Shown here: in pieces, positions 63,928 through 64,000 of the stretch
How the letters are laid out: each line of letters opens with the position of its first letter
Position numbering within the stretch: position 1 is the first letter of the stretch
From: Sphingobacteriaceae bacterium
Lineage (GTDB): Bacteria > Bacteroidota > Bacteroidia > B-17B0 > Aurantibacillaceae
Assembly (NCBI GenBank): GCA_016705695.1
Contig: JADJLA010000004.1
Span: forward strand, 124,001 to 188,000
Reading direction: 5' to 3'
DNA: 64,000 nucleotides
Program-made: the position numbers and the translations under genes
Notes under the pieces: generated by a model
Told to the model about the DNA's origin: nothing
The model's database searches: none
What the model saw: the letters and a program-made list of their open reading frames with translations, nothing else

Positions 63928-64000
63928 ATGAAAACGTACCAATTAAAACAAAACCTAACACAGGTTTACAAAAACTACACAAATGAAGACCAAGCAGTGT
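63928..64000 (+). CDS. Probable phenylalanine 4-monooxygenase, N-terminal fragment (cut by window end)
   Basis: Only 24 residues are visible: MKTYQLKQNLTQVYKNYTNE, then DQAV. The segment YKNYTNEDQAV resembles the start of Bacteroidota phenylalanine hydroxylases, which read roughly QxYxxYTxEDHxVW before the catalytic domain. If this is correct, the enzyme makes tyrosine from phenylalanine, and a Tyr-rich attenuator upstream makes physiological sense. The fragment is too short for certainty; anthranilate synthase or another aromatic-pathway enzyme cannot be excluded. The ATG follows the attenuator terminator by 19 nt after the T-tract. Confidence 0.45.
   Translation, partial: MKTYQLKQNLTQVYKNYTNEDQAV

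Noticed and set aside
63928..64000. The cut-off gene after the attenuator as trpE
   Set aside because: The leader has one Trp codon and several Tyr codons, and the visible N-terminus lacks the usual Bacteroidota TrpE start. YKNYTNEDQAV fits phenylalanine hydroxylase better.

Overview
The window is AT-rich DNA from a member of the Bacteroidota. Supporting signs are several secreted proteins with type IX secretion (T9SS) C-terminal sorting domains, a type III glutamine synthetase (GlnN), DUF5686, DUF4159 and PorT-like proteins, a TonB receptor with an N-terminal carboxypeptidase-regulatory domain, TPR-SpoIIE signalling proteins with the DSINYAQRIQ motif, few Shine-Dalgarno sequences, and promoters of the TTTG...TAnnTTTG type. 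I cannot name a genus. No rRNA, tRNA, CRISPR array, prophage or transposase was seen.

Layout. 1-4 kb: two tandem TPR/SpoIIE phosphatases. 4-14 kb: a small duplicated-helix protein, glnN, three secreted proteins, recQ, a membrane protein and a MacB/FtsX permease. 14-20.5 kb: RidA, an RRM RNA-binding protein, dnaG, an MbnP-family lipoprotein with a CDICGC barrel protein, and gltX. 20.6-28 kb: a run of secreted proteins that includes a PDZ-like/caspase protein, a PHP phosphoesterase, an archaemetzincin and a metalloprotease-like lipoprotein. 28-32 kb: a DtxR-type repressor divergent from a di-heme lipoprotein, Rieske protein, porin and VOC protein. 33-38 kb: a cyanophycin cycle (synthetase, cyanophycinase, isoaspartyl peptidase). 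38-44 kb: a thioredoxin, a TonB receptor, a third SpoIIE protein, DUF1599 and folP. 44-52.6 kb: DUF4159, DUF5686, an aminotransferase, a methyltransferase, a CNNM/CorC protein and hutI. 52.7-60.7 kb: T9SS cargo proteins, aroC, a GNAT acetyltransferase and an outer-membrane protein. 60.7-64 kb: a GH3/beta-lactamase fusion, then a leader peptide with an attenuator ahead of a cut-off gene that looks like phenylalanine 4-monooxygenase.

Three signals lie outside the gene list. (1) Many start codons lie 4-8 nt after a TAnnTTTR promoter box, which suggests leaderless mRNAs and supports several GTG or TTG starts. (2) Five intergenic elements share one architecture, imperfect palindromes whose arms are built from short near-tandem words (CACGAAG, GCAGATT, CGGAGAC, CACAAAG, ATGAATTATG). 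(3) The last 220 bases carry a complete peptide-coding attenuator with Tyr-Tyr-Trp-Tyr codons.

Six genes, including dnaG, glnN and recQ, are split by single-base indels at short homopolymers, and two more carry one in-frame TAA. This is most simply explained by residual sequencing error, so these genes are annotated as single interrupted CDSs. No computation was run: all counts and alignments were made by eye.
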